Assembly: GCA_022729635.1 (NCBI GenBank) | Contig: DZAU01000002.1 | Coordinates: 23,128-50,698, forward strand | Length of the DNA stretch: 27,571 nt | Source: Flavobacterium psychrophilum | GTDB taxonomy: Bacteria; Bacteroidota; Bacteroidia; Flavobacteriales; Flavobacteriaceae | Reading direction: 5' to 3' | In this document: one piece after another, positions 1-8,265 of the stretch | Position numbering within the stretch: position 1 is the first letter of the stretch | How the letters are laid out: each line of letters starts with the position of its first letter | Position numbers and translations under genes: made by a program | Notes under the pieces: generated by a model | Told to the model about the DNA's origin: nothing | Seen by the model: only the letters and a program-made list of their open reading frames with translations | Database searches by the model: none

Positions 1-170
1 TGTTTTTGAAGTTTATTAGCCACATTAGCCATAACCTGCTTAACGTGGAATTTAAATTGCTCGTCATTATTTTGAAACGAAGTATTAAACCAATAAACCT
101 GAACTAAAATTATCCCAATCAAGGATAAACTCATCAACAAAACAAGTATTTTAAAAAACAATTTATTCAT
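1..170 (-). CDS. Sensor histidine kinase, N-terminal fragment (cut by window edge)
   Basis: The minus-strand reading frame starts with ATG at 170 and is open to the window edge, giving 56 complete codons. The visible protein begins with a short basic start (MNKLFFK) and a strongly hydrophobic helix at about residues 8-27, then turns polar (NNDEQFKFHVKQVMANVANKL). This membrane anchor followed by a periplasmic helix is the usual opening of flavobacterial sensor histidine kinases, and I recognise the N-terminus from homologues that sit beside coaE. The kinase core is outside the window, so the call rests on the N-terminus and position only. It follows coaE by 71 bases on the same strand and could be the last gene of a glycosyltransferase-coaE-kinase operon. 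Confidence 0.6.
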   Translation of the reverse strand, partial: MNKLFFKILVLLMSLSLIGIILVQVYWFNTSFQNNDEQFKFHVKQVMANVANKLQK

Positions 171-241
171 CGAAGCAAAATTAGTATTTTAACAATATAA
201 ATAATAATAAATTAACCAAAGATTAACAACACGGACTCAAA

Positions 242-826
242 TTATTGAATCCTTAAAATTTTAAGAATTTTATCTGCTTCTGATTTTGCAGTTTCTGCAC
301 TTATATTTTCAATGACATAATCGCTTTTAGAAATTCGTTGTTCATCGCTCCACTGTGCATTGATGCGCTTCATTACTTGTTCTCTGGTGGTTTTATCACG
401 CTGAATTATTCGTTGAATTCTTGCTTCTTGAGGTGCGGTAACGGTAATTATCAAATTACATTTTTTATAACTCCCGCTTTCAAATAAAATGGCAGCTTCA
501 TAAATAACGTAAGGAGAATTTTTATGTTTTAAAATCCAATTTTCGAAATGCTGCTGTACGGCAGGATGAATAATAGCATTGAGTTGGTTTAGTTTTTCAG
601 GGTTGCTAAATACAATTTCTGCCAGTTTTTCTCTATTTAGAATACCATTTTCAAAAATAGTGTTTCCAAATTTTGTTTTAATTTCTTCAATAATTTCGGG
701 CGATTGCATAATTTTTCTTGCCTCATCATCAGCGATGTAAACAGGAATTCCCGCTGCCAGAAAATGATTGGCAATTGTGGTTTTTCCACTGCCAATTCCT
801 CCTGTTAAACCAATTATTTTTGTCAT
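242..826 (-). CDS. coaE: Dephospho-CoA kinase
   Basis: This cytoplasmic enzyme phosphorylates the ribose 3'-hydroxyl of dephospho-CoA with ATP, the last step of coenzyme A synthesis. The 194-residue protein has the usual length. A P-loop GLTGGIGSGKTT lies at residues 6-17, followed by the family's IADDEARKIM segment at about 30-40 and an EAAILFESG stretch near 110. It starts 2 bases after the glycosyltransferase stop codon, so it is almost certainly co-transcribed and perhaps translationally coupled with it. The other CoA gene of the window, coaBC, lies about 5 kb away in a separate operon. The call is secure. Confidence 0.97.
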   Translation of the reverse strand: MTKIIGLTGGIGSGKTTIANHFLAAGIPVYIADDEARKIMQSPEIIEEIKTKFGNTIFENGILNREKLAEIVFSNPEKLNQLNAIIHPAVQQHFENWILKHKNSPYVIYEAAILFESGSYKKCNLIITVTAPQEARIQRIIQRDKTTREQVMKRINAQWSDEQRISKSDYVIENISAETAKSEADKILKILRIQ

Positions 827-828
827 AA

Positions 829-1827
829 TTATTTTTTGAAAAACAACTCTGGGAAGGCATCTTGAGGTTTTTGTTTCAAAATGATAACCTTAAGGAATGA
901 TTCCATAAAACCTATTCCGTAACCATAAAACTGTTTCCAAACCGCTTTAATGGACAGAAAACCAATTTTAAGACTTTTGTTTTGATAAGTTGACACCAAA
1001 AACAATACCAAAAAGTAAGCAAAATACAACTGAAGCAGTAAATCGTGATTAAAAATCAATAAAACCAAGGCAACCACAAATCCAATTAAAAAAATGGATG
1101 GAAAGAAAAAAGTGAGTTTGTTATATTCTGGATACCAACTATTTAAAATTGGTCTGGCTTTGCCAAATTTATTGACCTGAATTGAAAATTTTTCCCAATC
1201 AATTCTTCTTTTATGATAAACAAAAGCTTTTGGAAAAAGTTGGGTCTCAAAACCTAATTTCCATAATCGGATGGATAAATCCGGGTCTTCGCCGGGATGA
1301 ATATTCCCAAAACCGTTCGATGCTTCAAACGCTTTTCGGGACAATCCCATATTAAAACTTCTGGGCTGAAATTTGTCAATTTTTTCAGAACCACCTCTAA
1401 TTCCGCCAGTGGTAAGAAAAGAAGTCATTGCGAAATTGATTGCTTTTTGTATATCCGAAAAACTATCCAAAGCCTTATCTGGACCGCCAAAACAATCTAC
1501 ATAATTTTTTTTTAGCGCCTTGTCAACTTCTGTCAGATATGTTTTTGGAATAATACAATCCGAATCAAAAATGATAAAATAATCGCCTTTTGCTTTTTGC
1601 ATTCCGTAGTTTCTTGAATTTCCGGGTCCGGAATTTTCTTTGAAATAATAGGAAATATTTAGTTTTTCTCCATATTCCCGAACTACGTCTTCGCATTTTA
1701 TAGAAGAACCATCTTCAATAATTACAATCTCAAAATCTTCCTTATACTCTAACTGCGACAAACTCTCTAAAAGTTCATCGGCTTCGTCAGGGCGGTTATA
1801 AACTGGAATGATTAATGAAAATAACAT
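829..1827 (-). CDS. Glycosyltransferase family 2, membrane-anchored
   Basis: A 332-residue GT-A fold glycosyltransferase that probably moves a sugar from a nucleotide-sugar onto a cell-surface glycan; donor and acceptor cannot be read from the sequence. The N-terminal LIIPVYNRP motif (residues 5-13), the IIEDGSS nucleotide-binding segment (36-42), a DSD metal-binding motif (88-90) and the GEDPDLSIRLW segment with the likely catalytic Glu-Asp pair (about 180-181) are all present. Two hydrophobic helices at about 239-259 and 262-281 probably hold it at the cytoplasmic face of the inner membrane. It is the first gene of an operon running into coaE. No other polysaccharide genes lie nearby, so it may be a conserved single-gene locus and not part of a capsule cluster. 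Confidence 0.88.
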   Translation of the reverse strand: MLFSLIIPVYNRPDEADELLESLSQLEYKEDFEIVIIEDGSSIKCEDVVREYGEKLNISYYFKENSGPGNSRNYGMQKAKGDYFIIFDSDCIIPKTYLTEVDKALKKNYVDCFGGPDKALDSFSDIQKAINFAMTSFLTTGGIRGGSEKIDKFQPRSFNMGLSRKAFEASNGFGNIHPGEDPDLSIRLWKLGFETQLFPKAFVYHKRRIDWEKFSIQVNKFGKARPILNSWYPEYNKLTFFFPSIFLIGFVVALVLLIFNHDLLLQLYFAYFLVLFLVSTYQNKSLKIGFLSIKAVWKQFYGYGIGFMESFLKVIILKQKPQDAFPELFFKK

Positions 1828-1870
1828 AATCTTGAATTAAGGTTTTGGCTTTTTTATTCGAAAATTTTAA

Positions 1871-1878
1871 CAAAGATA
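1871..1878 (-). promoter_or_regulatory. Possible -7 element for the glycosyltransferase-coaE operon
   Basis: Read on the minus strand this is TATCTTTG, a match to the Bacteroidota -7 consensus TAnnTTTG. It lies 43 bases upstream of the glycosyltransferase start codon. No TTG sits at the usual 19-base spacing, because that space is taken by the fabV terminator hairpin, so this is weaker than the rpsF, bamD and fabV promoters. Confidence 0.4.
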
Positions 1879-1895
1879 AACTTTATTCATAAAAA

Positions 1896-1920
1896 AACCA
1901 CCACGCAAAACGTGATGGTT
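1896..1920 (-). terminator. Rho-independent terminator of fabV
   Basis: On the minus strand the arms AACCATCACG and CGTGGTGGTT form a 10-base stem with one non-Watson-Crick position around a TTTTG loop. A run of T follows immediately. It lies about 40 bases past the fabV stop codon and separates fabV from the glycosyltransferase operon. Confidence 0.85.
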
Positions 1921-1957
1921 TCTCAATATTTTTAATTTTTTTAAACTATTTGTTTCA

Positions 1958-3148
1958 TTACACAATACTTGAAATTCCTACCATTTCATCTGCATCTGCT
2001 TTATAATCGACTCCTTCGAATTCAAAACCAAAAAGGTTCAAAAATTCTTTTCTATATCCTTCTAAATCTCCTATTTCAGGCAAACTATCAGTTGTAGCTT
2101 GTTTCCAAAGAGAAGCAATTTTTTCCTGAACATCGTCACGCATTTCCCAATCATCAATTCTAATTCTACCTTTATCATCCGTTGGAATTGGTTTTCCTGT
2201 ATAAAGTCTGTCGTGAAACAAACGTTGAATTTGTTCGATGCAACCTTCGTGAATTCCTTCAGCTTTCATTATTTTATACAGCAACGAAATATACAAAGGA
2301 ATAACCGGAATCGCTGAACTGGCTTGGGTTACCAATGCTTTATTCACAGAAACAAATGCTTTTCCTTGAACTTCTGCCAAACTTTCGGTGATAGCAAAAG
2401 CAGTCGCTTCAAGATGATCTTTGGCTCGACCGATAGTTCCTTTTCTGTAAACAGCTTCAGTCAATGATGGCCCAATATAAGAATAGGCAACCGTTGTAGC
2501 TCCTTTTGCCAAAAGGTTTTTGGCTTTCAAAGTATCAATCCACATCGCCCAATCTTCGCCACCCATCACGGCAACTGTATTTTCGATATCATCATCTTGA
2601 CAAGGAGCAATGCTAATTTCTGAAACTAATCCAGTATGAAAATCAACAGTTTTGTTCGTATAAGTTGTTCCAATTGGTTTCAAAACCGAACGATGCATCA
2701 CTCCGGTAACCGGATGCACGCGAACTGGCGAAGCCAAACTATAAATTACCAAATCAATTTGACCCAAATCAGCTTTTATCAAATCTAAAGTTTGCTTTTT
2801 GATTTCGTTTGAAAAGGCATCACCATTGATACTTTTGGCATACAAACCAGCTTTGTGCGCTTCCTTTTCGAAAGCTGCTGAATTATACCAACCCGGAGAT
2901 GCTGTTTTGCCTTCCAAGGGAGGTTTTTCGAAAAATACTCCAATCGTTGCGGCATCTGAACCAAAAGCAGCAGTAATTCTGGAAGACAAACCAAATCCGG
3001 TTGAAGCTCCAATTATCAAGACTTTTTTTGCCCCTTCAATTGCACCTTTTGATTTTACGTATTCGATTTGATTTTTAACGTTTTGTTCGCAACCTTTTGG
3101 ATGAGCTGTCAAACAAATAAATCCTCGCATTCTTGGTTCTATAATCAT
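1958..3148 (-). CDS. fabV: Trans-2-enoyl-CoA/ACP reductase FabV
   Basis: This NADH-dependent reductase saturates the double bond of trans-2-enoyl thioesters, the last step of each fatty-acid elongation round. The 396-residue length matches the FabV family, which is longer than FabI. The nucleotide-binding segment IGASTGFGLSSR lies at about residues 46-57. The FabV-type Tyr-x8-Lys active-site pair is Y234 and K243 within VYRKGTIGRAK. The TAHPKGC segment at about 14-20 is typical of the family. It sits alone between recN and the glycosyltransferase, with its own promoter (3191-3220) and terminator (1896-1920). FabV enzymes are known to tolerate triclosan, so a cell relying on this reductase may do so too; that is inferred from the family. 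Confidence 0.95.
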   Translation of the reverse strand: MIIEPRMRGFICLTAHPKGCEQNVKNQIEYVKSKGAIEGAKKVLIIGASTGFGLSSRITAAFGSDAATIGVFFEKPPLEGKTASPGWYNSAAFEKEAHKAGLYAKSINGDAFSNEIKKQTLDLIKADLGQIDLVIYSLASPVRVHPVTGVMHRSVLKPIGTTYTNKTVDFHTGLVSEISIAPCQDDDIENTVAVMGGEDWAMWIDTLKAKNLLAKGATTVAYSYIGPSLTEAVYRKGTIGRAKDHLEATAFAITESLAEVQGKAFVSVNKALVTQASSAIPVIPLYISLLYKIMKAEGIHEGCIEQIQRLFHDRLYTGKPIPTDDKGRIRIDDWEMRDDVQEKIASLWKQATTDSLPEIGDLEGYRKEFLNLFGFEFEGVDYKADADEMVGISSIV

Positions 3149-3190
3149 AATATGTAAAAATTATTCAGTTATTGGGTGTTTTTAAGTTGA

Positions 3191-3220
3191 CAAATATAAG
3201 GCATTTCTTCAATTCAACAA
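3191..3220 (-). promoter_or_regulatory. Bacteroidota-type promoter of fabV
   Basis: On the minus strand TTG (3218-3220) is followed after exactly 19 bases by TATATTTG (3191-3198), a full match to the Bacteroidota consensus. Transcription would begin near 3185, giving a leader of about 35-40 bases. The -33 box lies inside the last codons of recN. Confidence 0.75.
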
Positions 3221-4861
3221 GGCTTTTGCGTGGTTTAATGCCGAATCCGAAACGACCGTTCCGGACAACATTTGCGCAATTTCAATGACTCTTTCTTCGC
3301 TTGACAATAACTTCAATTCAGATTGTGTGTGTTCGCCAATTGTCGATTTTGAAACTTTAAAATGTGCCGTTCCTTTTGCGGCAATTTGTGGTAAATGGGT
3401 AATGGCAAAAATTTGCATTGTCTGACTCATTTCCTTCATAATTTCGCCCATTCTGTTGGCAATTTCGCCCGAAACTCCAGAGTCAATTTCATCAAAAATT
3501 AAAGTTGGTAATTTTGAATATTGTGCCAAAATTGCTTTCACAGCCAGCATAATCCTTGACATTTCGCCACCGGAAGCCACTTTTTTCAATACACCAAAAT
3601 CACTTCCTTTATTAGCCGAAAACAAAAATTCGAGTTCGTCTTTTCCGTTTTCGAAATAAGTTGCAGTTGAGCTAATGTCAATCCTGAAACGAACGTTGGG
3701 CATTCCCAATGTTTCTAAAATTGAAATTAATCTTTGAGATAAAACCGGAACAGCTTCTACTCTTTTCTTATGAATTGTATCTGAAAAAATATTCAATTTG
3801 TCCGTTTTCTGCTGAATTGAATGCGTTAAAGCAGCAATTTCTTCTTCTAAATTTCCAATTTGGAAAAGTGTGTTTTCAAGATTAGTTTGGATTTCTAATA
3901 ATTCTTCAATCGAGGAAACGGAATGTTTTTTTTGCAAATTATAAATCACTTGCAATTTTTGACTGATTAAATCCAATTGTTCCGGATCATTGATGAGTTT
4001 TTCTGAACATCGATTCAATTCCTCTGAAATATCGCCAAACTCGATTGTCAAACTTGTAATTCTCTCCAATAAAGAAAAATATTCTGGCGAAAAAGAAGCG
4101 ATTTTTTGCAGAGAAATCTTGATTTCTTTCAAATTGTGTAACACTCCAATCTGCTCTTCATTGGCAATAGCCAAAGATTTATCAAGAGATTCCTTTATAA
4201 TTTCGACATTGTTGAGTTTTTCAAATTCAGATTCCAATAATTCTTGTTCACCAGATTTTAAATTTGACGCCACTAATTCGTTTAGTAAAAACGTATTGTA
4301 TTCTTGCTCTTTAGTAGATTCTGCCTGCTTTTTTTGAAGCGAGTTCAATTTTGATTTGTCTGATTTATAGCTTTTCAAAAGCGTTTGATATTCTAAAATA
4401 GTTGACTGATTGTCAGCGATGGCATCAATTATTTCGAATTGAACTTTTTCCTCAGAAAGTTCCTGAGTTTGATGTTGAGAGTGAATATCAATCAAAAACA
4501 AGCTCAATTCCTGCAATTCCTGTAAATTTACAGGACTATCATTTACAAATGCCCGCGATTTTCCGGAAGGAAGAATTTCTCGACGAATGATTGTTTCGTC
4601 CTCATAATCTAAATCATTTGAGTTGAAAAAATCTTGTAAATTGTATTTTGAGATTTCGAAATGTGCTTCGATGACACATTTTTCTTCTTTGTTTTTTAAG
4701 GAAGTCAAGTCAGCTCTCTTTCCTAAAACCAACCCTAAAGCTCCTAAAATTATGGATTTTCCTGCACCAGTTTCTCCTGTAATAATCGAAAATCCTTTAG
4801 AAAAATCGATGGTTAATTTTTCTATTAGAGCATAGTTTTTTATCGACAGAGAAGTTATCAT
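3209..4861 (-). CDS. recN: DNA repair protein RecN
   Basis: RecN is an SMC-like ATPase acting at DNA double-strand breaks in recombinational repair. The 550 residues open with a nucleotide-binding half carrying the Walker A motif GETGAGKS (29-36). The middle, about 160-370, is charged and leucine-rich and consistent with coiled coil. The C-terminal half carries the ABC signature (KVASGGEMSR), the Walker B segment TLIFDEIDSGVSG and the ITHLPQIAAKG switch region. It starts 51 bases after the porD stop with no promoter-like element between, so it is probably the last gene of the bamD operon. Confidence 0.97.
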   Translation of the reverse strand: MITSLSIKNYALIEKLTIDFSKGFSIITGETGAGKSIILGALGLVLGKRADLTSLKNKEEKCVIEAHFEISKYNLQDFFNSNDLDYEDETIIRREILPSGKSRAFVNDSPVNLQELQELSLFLIDIHSQHQTQELSEEKVQFEIIDAIADNQSTILEYQTLLKSYKSDKSKLNSLQKKQAESTKEQEYNTFLLNELVASNLKSGEQELLESEFEKLNNVEIIKESLDKSLAIANEEQIGVLHNLKEIKISLQKIASFSPEYFSLLERITSLTIEFGDISEELNRCSEKLINDPEQLDLISQKLQVIYNLQKKHSVSSIEELLEIQTNLENTLFQIGNLEEEIAALTHSIQQKTDKLNIFSDTIHKKRVEAVPVLSQRLISILETLGMPNVRFRIDISSTATYFENGKDELEFLFSANKGSDFGVLKKVASGGEMSRIMLAVKAILAQYSKLPTLIFDEIDSGVSGEIANRMGEIMKEMSQTMQIFAITHLPQIAAKGTAHFKVSKSTIGEHTQSELKLLSSEERVIEIAQMLSGTVVSDSALNHAKALLN

Positions 4862-4912
4862 TTATATAATTTTGTAATAAAGAACCGAAAAGACTATAAA
4901 CTGAGGAGTCAA

Positions 4913-5797
4913 TTAATATTTAATGTTCGCCCAAATACTGGAGTTCAAAGGAGAAGTTTTATTCAAACTTTCCACTAAATCTGTAATGGGAATACTTGGT
5001 CCACCTGAGAAAATAGAAACTATTTCATCTGATTTTGCATCAAAAAATACACGAGTCAAAAAAGCATTTGGTTTTACTGCGTTTAGTTTTCCAAGATTGA
5101 GCAAAGACGTTTTAATTTTTTCTTTTGCAGATTTCAAATCTTGACTCATACTATCTAAACCTGAATGATACATATATGAGGTTTGACGAACTTCGTTGTA
5201 TGCAGGAGCCAGCAAATCACTTACCAAATAGAACCTGCTTTGGTTTCCGTCAGATTGATTCCATCCTTTGTAACCGCTTTGTTGAGCCACATTTGCGATA
5301 TTTTGGGCGATTTCAAAATAAGTATTTCCTGCTAATGGCACAAAACTATCGGCATCCATTCCTAAAATGATGTAGCTATAAAAAGAAATTACCGAAACCA
5401 GATTTGATTCAAATTCAGCCGGATTAAAGATTAAACTTTCAAACTGTGTATATCTAAAATTAAAGTCTTTATCATTAAAATTTAATACTGGCGAGGAATA
5501 AGATGAATTAAAAATAAGTCTCGAAGACTGAACCTGAATTGTGCCCGTAAATTGATCTGAATCATTCGATGAAATAGTGATATACATCGAGCAATTAATT
5601 TTTTCGTTTTGTTTATAAGTGAGACCTGTCCAATGGGTTTGATTTACAAATTCACTCAACGATGTTTCTAAAGTCTTAAAAACCTGCTGATTAGCATTAG
5701 ATAATTTATCTGTATTAACTGTAACTGTACAGTTTAACTCTTGAGAATGAGTAACTCCATAAGTGAGCAACAAGAAAAAAGCAATTATTCTAGTCAT
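4913..5797 (-). CDS. porD: DUF4835 family protein, PorD-type, linked to type IX secretion
   Basis: A 294-residue exported protein with a cleavable signal peptide (about residues 1-18, ending near SQE). The mature part opens with ELNCTVTVNTDKL and contains the HWTGLTY, FNFRYTQFESLIFNP and SYIILGMDADSF segments that I recognise from DUF4835, a family confined to Bacteroidota and named PorD in type IX secretion annotations. Its molecular role is unclear; periplasmic or outer-membrane location is inferred from the signal peptide. Its start overlaps the end of coaBC by 8 bases, so the two are probably translationally coupled. Family membership is more certain than the functional name. Confidence 0.8.
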   Translation of the reverse strand: MTRIIAFFLLLTYGVTHSQELNCTVTVNTDKLSNANQQVFKTLETSLSEFVNQTHWTGLTYKQNEKINCSMYITISSNDSDQFTGTIQVQSSRLIFNSSYSSPVLNFNDKDFNFRYTQFESLIFNPAEFESNLVSVISFYSYIILGMDADSFVPLAGNTYFEIAQNIANVAQQSGYKGWNQSDGNQSRFYLVSDLLAPAYNEVRQTSYMYHSGLDSMSQDLKSAKEKIKTSLLNLGKLNAVKPNAFLTRVFFDAKSDEIVSIFSGGPSIPITDLVESLNKTSPLNSSIWANIKY

Positions 5798-7001
5798 AAA
5801 AATGTGCTATTACTTTGTTTAAAATATCATCGGCAACTGCTTCTTTCGATTTTAATTCCATTGGTTCTACCTTGAAATTTTTATCGATAAAAGTAATTTT
5901 ATTTGTTTGTTTCCCAAAACCTGCGCCTTGATCTTGCATAGAATTAAGAACTATCAAATCTAGGTTTTTTTTCTGAATTTTCAACTTTGAATTTTCGATT
6001 TCATTTTCGGTTTCTAATGCAAACCCAATTAAAAACTGTTTCTTTTTAATTTCACCCATCGAAGCCAAAATATCTTTCGTTTTTTCGAGTTCAATAGTAA
6101 ATTCTTCAGCTGATTTTTTAATTTTTTGTGTGGCTACATTTTTTGGCTTATAATCAGCAACTGCAGCGGCTGCAATAGCCACATCAACATCTGGAAAGTA
6201 TTGAAGGCAAGCCTCATACATTTCTTGTGCCGAAACCACAGGAATCACTTTTACTAAATCATTCTCCATTTTCAAATGGGAAGGTCCAGAAACCAAGATT
6301 ACCGAAGCTCCATGATTTGCAGCACTTTGTGCAATATCAAAACCCATTTTTCCGGAAGAATGATTTCCTATAAAACGCACAGGATCTATGGCTTCGTATG
6401 TTGGTCCGGCAGTAATTAATATTTTTTTTCCTTTAAGAGGTAATTTTTTTTCTAAATCGGCTTCCAGAAATGCCACAATGTGTTCTGGTTCAGACATTCT
6501 TCCTTCACCTGATAAACCACTTGCTAATTCTCCACTTTCGGCAGGAATCATTGTATTTCCAAATAATTTTAATGTCTTAAAACTTTCTAAAGTTGAGGGA
6601 TGAATGTACATATCCAAGTCCATTGCCGGAGCAAAATAAACAGGACATTTTGCCGATAAATAAGTGGCAATTAAAAGATTATCGCAAGCACCATTTGCCA
6701 TTTTTGACAAGGTATTTGCGGTTGCAGGTGCAATAACCATCAGGTCTGCCCAAAGACCAAGTTCTACATGACTATTCCATTTTTCATTGTCTTCGTCTTG
6801 ATCGTAAAAACTGGAATATACAGGATTTTTTGATAAAGTGGATAACGTAAGTGGTGTTATAAAATCCTTAGAAGCAGGTGTCATTATCACTTGGACATGC
6901 GCACCTGCTTTTATGAAAAGTCTGACTAATGTAGCTGTTTTATAAGCTGCAATTCCACCGGAAATACCCAGTAAAATTTTCTTTCCGCTTAAAACTGACA
7001 T
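5790..7001 (-). CDS. coaBC: Bifunctional phosphopantothenoylcysteine synthetase/decarboxylase
   Basis: This flavoenzyme performs two steps of CoA synthesis: ligation of 4'-phosphopantothenate to cysteine (CoaB) and decarboxylation of the product to 4'-phosphopantetheine (CoaC). The N-terminal CoaC domain (about 1-180) carries GISGGIAAYK, the catalytic His in SHVELGLWAD (H78), the PATANT motif (N96) and the active-site Cys region AKCPVYFAPAMD (C119). The CoaB domain (about 188-403) carries ITAGPTYEAIDPVR, SSGKMG, AAAVADYKP and the lysine-rich KIKK motif (293-296). At 403 residues it is full length. It follows rpoZ by 8 bases and overlaps porD by 8 bases. Confidence 0.97.
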   Translation of the reverse strand: MSVLSGKKILLGISGGIAAYKTATLVRLFIKAGAHVQVIMTPASKDFITPLTLSTLSKNPVYSSFYDQDEDNEKWNSHVELGLWADLMVIAPATANTLSKMANGACDNLLIATYLSAKCPVYFAPAMDLDMYIHPSTLESFKTLKLFGNTMIPAESGELASGLSGEGRMSEPEHIVAFLEADLEKKLPLKGKKILITAGPTYEAIDPVRFIGNHSSGKMGFDIAQSAANHGASVILVSGPSHLKMENDLVKVIPVVSAQEMYEACLQYFPDVDVAIAAAAVADYKPKNVATQKIKKSAEEFTIELEKTKDILASMGEIKKKQFLIGFALETENEIENSKLKIQKKNLDLIVLNSMQDQGAGFGKQTNKITFIDKNFKVEPMELKSKEAVADDILNKVIAHFYD

Positions 7002-7009
7002 TACAGATA

Positions 7010-7327
7010 TTATTTAGTTCCTTCTCTATGGTAGATTTTACCATCTAACCATTCTTGAACTGCCAAAGCGTGTGGTTTAGGCAATTTTTCGTAAAACTTT
7101 GAAACTTCAATTTGTTCTTTGTTTTCAAAAACTTCTTCAAGACTGTCGTTGTAAGTAGCAAATTCTTCCAATTTTTCGGTCAATTCTTTTTTGATTTCGG
7201 AATTGATTTGATTTGCTCTTTTAGCCATAATTGTAATAGCTTCATACACATTTCCTGTAGGTTCTTCAATAACATTTTTGTTGTAAGTTATTGTGTTTAC
7301 CGGAGCATTTGTCTTTCTTAAATCCAT
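7010..7327 (-). CDS. rpoZ: RNA polymerase omega subunit, Bacteroidota type
   Basis: A 105-residue small acidic protein. The segment GNVYEAITIMAKRANQINSEIK matches the omega core, in which a helix and an RA/RR motif contact the beta' subunit. The C-terminal extension (PKPHALAVQEWLDGKIYHRE) is typical of the Bacteroidota version. It sits 8 bases after bamD and 8 bases before coaBC. The link of omega to coaBC resembles the rpoZ-coaBC adjacency seen in other bacteria and supports the call. Confidence 0.85.
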   Translation of the reverse strand: MDLRKTNAPVNTITYNKNVIEEPTGNVYEAITIMAKRANQINSEIKKELTEKLEEFATYNDSLEEVFENKEQIEVSKFYEKLPKPHALAVQEWLDGKIYHREGTK

Positions 7328-7335
7328 GACTTTAT

Positions 7336-8130
7336 TTATTTAGTGAAATTTTTTAATTCTGTTTCTATTCGTGCAAACATTTCGTCTGCATTTTTCTTAT
7401 GTTTTGTATCTGGTTTGAATTTTATCAGCGTATAATAGGCTGTTTTTGCTATATTCAATCGTTCTTCCATTTTTGAAGGAATACTATTTAATGCTAATTG
7501 GTAAGCCGAATCGAATTTATAAAAAAGAGCATCTTCTTTGTATGGTGTTCCCGGATAATCTGCAATAAAATTTTCTAAAGCCACCATTGCTGCTTTATAA
7601 TCCATAATGGTATTGTATTGCTTTGCATTTTCAAAGACTTTTTTCTCTATTTTATCATTTAATTCCCTTAATATTTTATTGGCTTCGGGTGTATATTCAG
7701 AATTTGGATAGGAATCTATAAACCCCTGCAACTTGTCAATTGCCTTAAAAGTATCTGTCTGATCTAAACTATAAACTGGCGAAAGTGTTGAAAAACATTT
7801 TGCTCCTAAAAAAGCAGCTTCTTCCACTTTTTCGCTTTTTGGATAACCCGAAACAAAGCTTTCAAATTGATAAGCGGCTAAATAGTACTGTTTTGTCTTA
7901 TAATACGATTGAGAAAACATATAAAATAGTTTTTCCGCCTGAGGTTTTCCTCTATATGCCGGAGCGATTTGTTCTATAAGTCTAATTGCGTCGTTATATT
8001 TTCCGGTGTCATATAATTTTGTGGCCATTTCAAACTTTACGGCTACATCCTCGGTTTTTAGTGCTTTTTGATATTCGCTACAAGAACCAAAAATGACAAC
8101 AAGAAGCAATAGAGATAATATTTTTTTCAT
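7336..8130 (-). CDS. bamD: Outer membrane protein assembly factor BamD (lipoprotein)
   Basis: BamD is the essential lipoprotein partner of BamA in the complex that inserts beta-barrel proteins into the outer membrane. The 264-residue protein starts with a lipoprotein signal peptide ending in the lipobox FGSC (C17). The rest is built of TPR-like helical repeats, for example YNDAIRLIEQIAPAYRGKPQAE, QYYLAAYQFESFVSGYPKS and AAMVALENFIADYPGTPYKEDALF. It is the first gene of the bamD-rpoZ-coaBC-porD-recN operon and has a canonical promoter at 8203-8233. It would help assemble barrels such as the TonB receptor of this window; that link is general. Confidence 0.93.
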   Translation of the reverse strand: MKKILSLLLLVVIFGSCSEYQKALKTEDVAVKFEMATKLYDTGKYNDAIRLIEQIAPAYRGKPQAEKLFYMFSQSYYKTKQYYLAAYQFESFVSGYPKSEKVEEAAFLGAKCFSTLSPVYSLDQTDTFKAIDKLQGFIDSYPNSEYTPEANKILRELNDKIEKKVFENAKQYNTIMDYKAAMVALENFIADYPGTPYKEDALFYKFDSAYQLALNSIPSKMEERLNIAKTAYYTLIKFKPDTKHKKNADEMFARIETELKNFTK

Positions 8131-8202
8131 TTTTTTTATTTACTTTTTTTATGATTTAGCAGAAAGCAACTTTCAAAAAAAACCATACTGAAGTTTAGGT
8201 GG

Positions 8203-8233
8203 CAAATTTAGGTATTAATTTAGCCACTACAAA
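8203..8233 (-). promoter_or_regulatory. Bacteroidota-type promoter of the bamD operon
   Basis: On the minus strand TTTG (8230-8233) is separated by exactly 19 bases from TAAATTTG (8203-8210), a perfect match to the Bacteroidota consensus. Transcription would start near 8197, leaving a leader of about 65 bases before bamD. It lies in the 135-base gap between bamD and dapA. Confidence 0.82.
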
Positions 8234-8265
8234 ATATATTTTTATACTAAAAAAAGAGGTTTTTT

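Noticed and set aside
176..183. TAATTTTG (minus strand), a -7-like box before the histidine kinase
   Set aside because: It lies 5 bases from the ATG, giving a leaderless mRNA, and has no -33 box; the gene more likely shares the coaE transcript.
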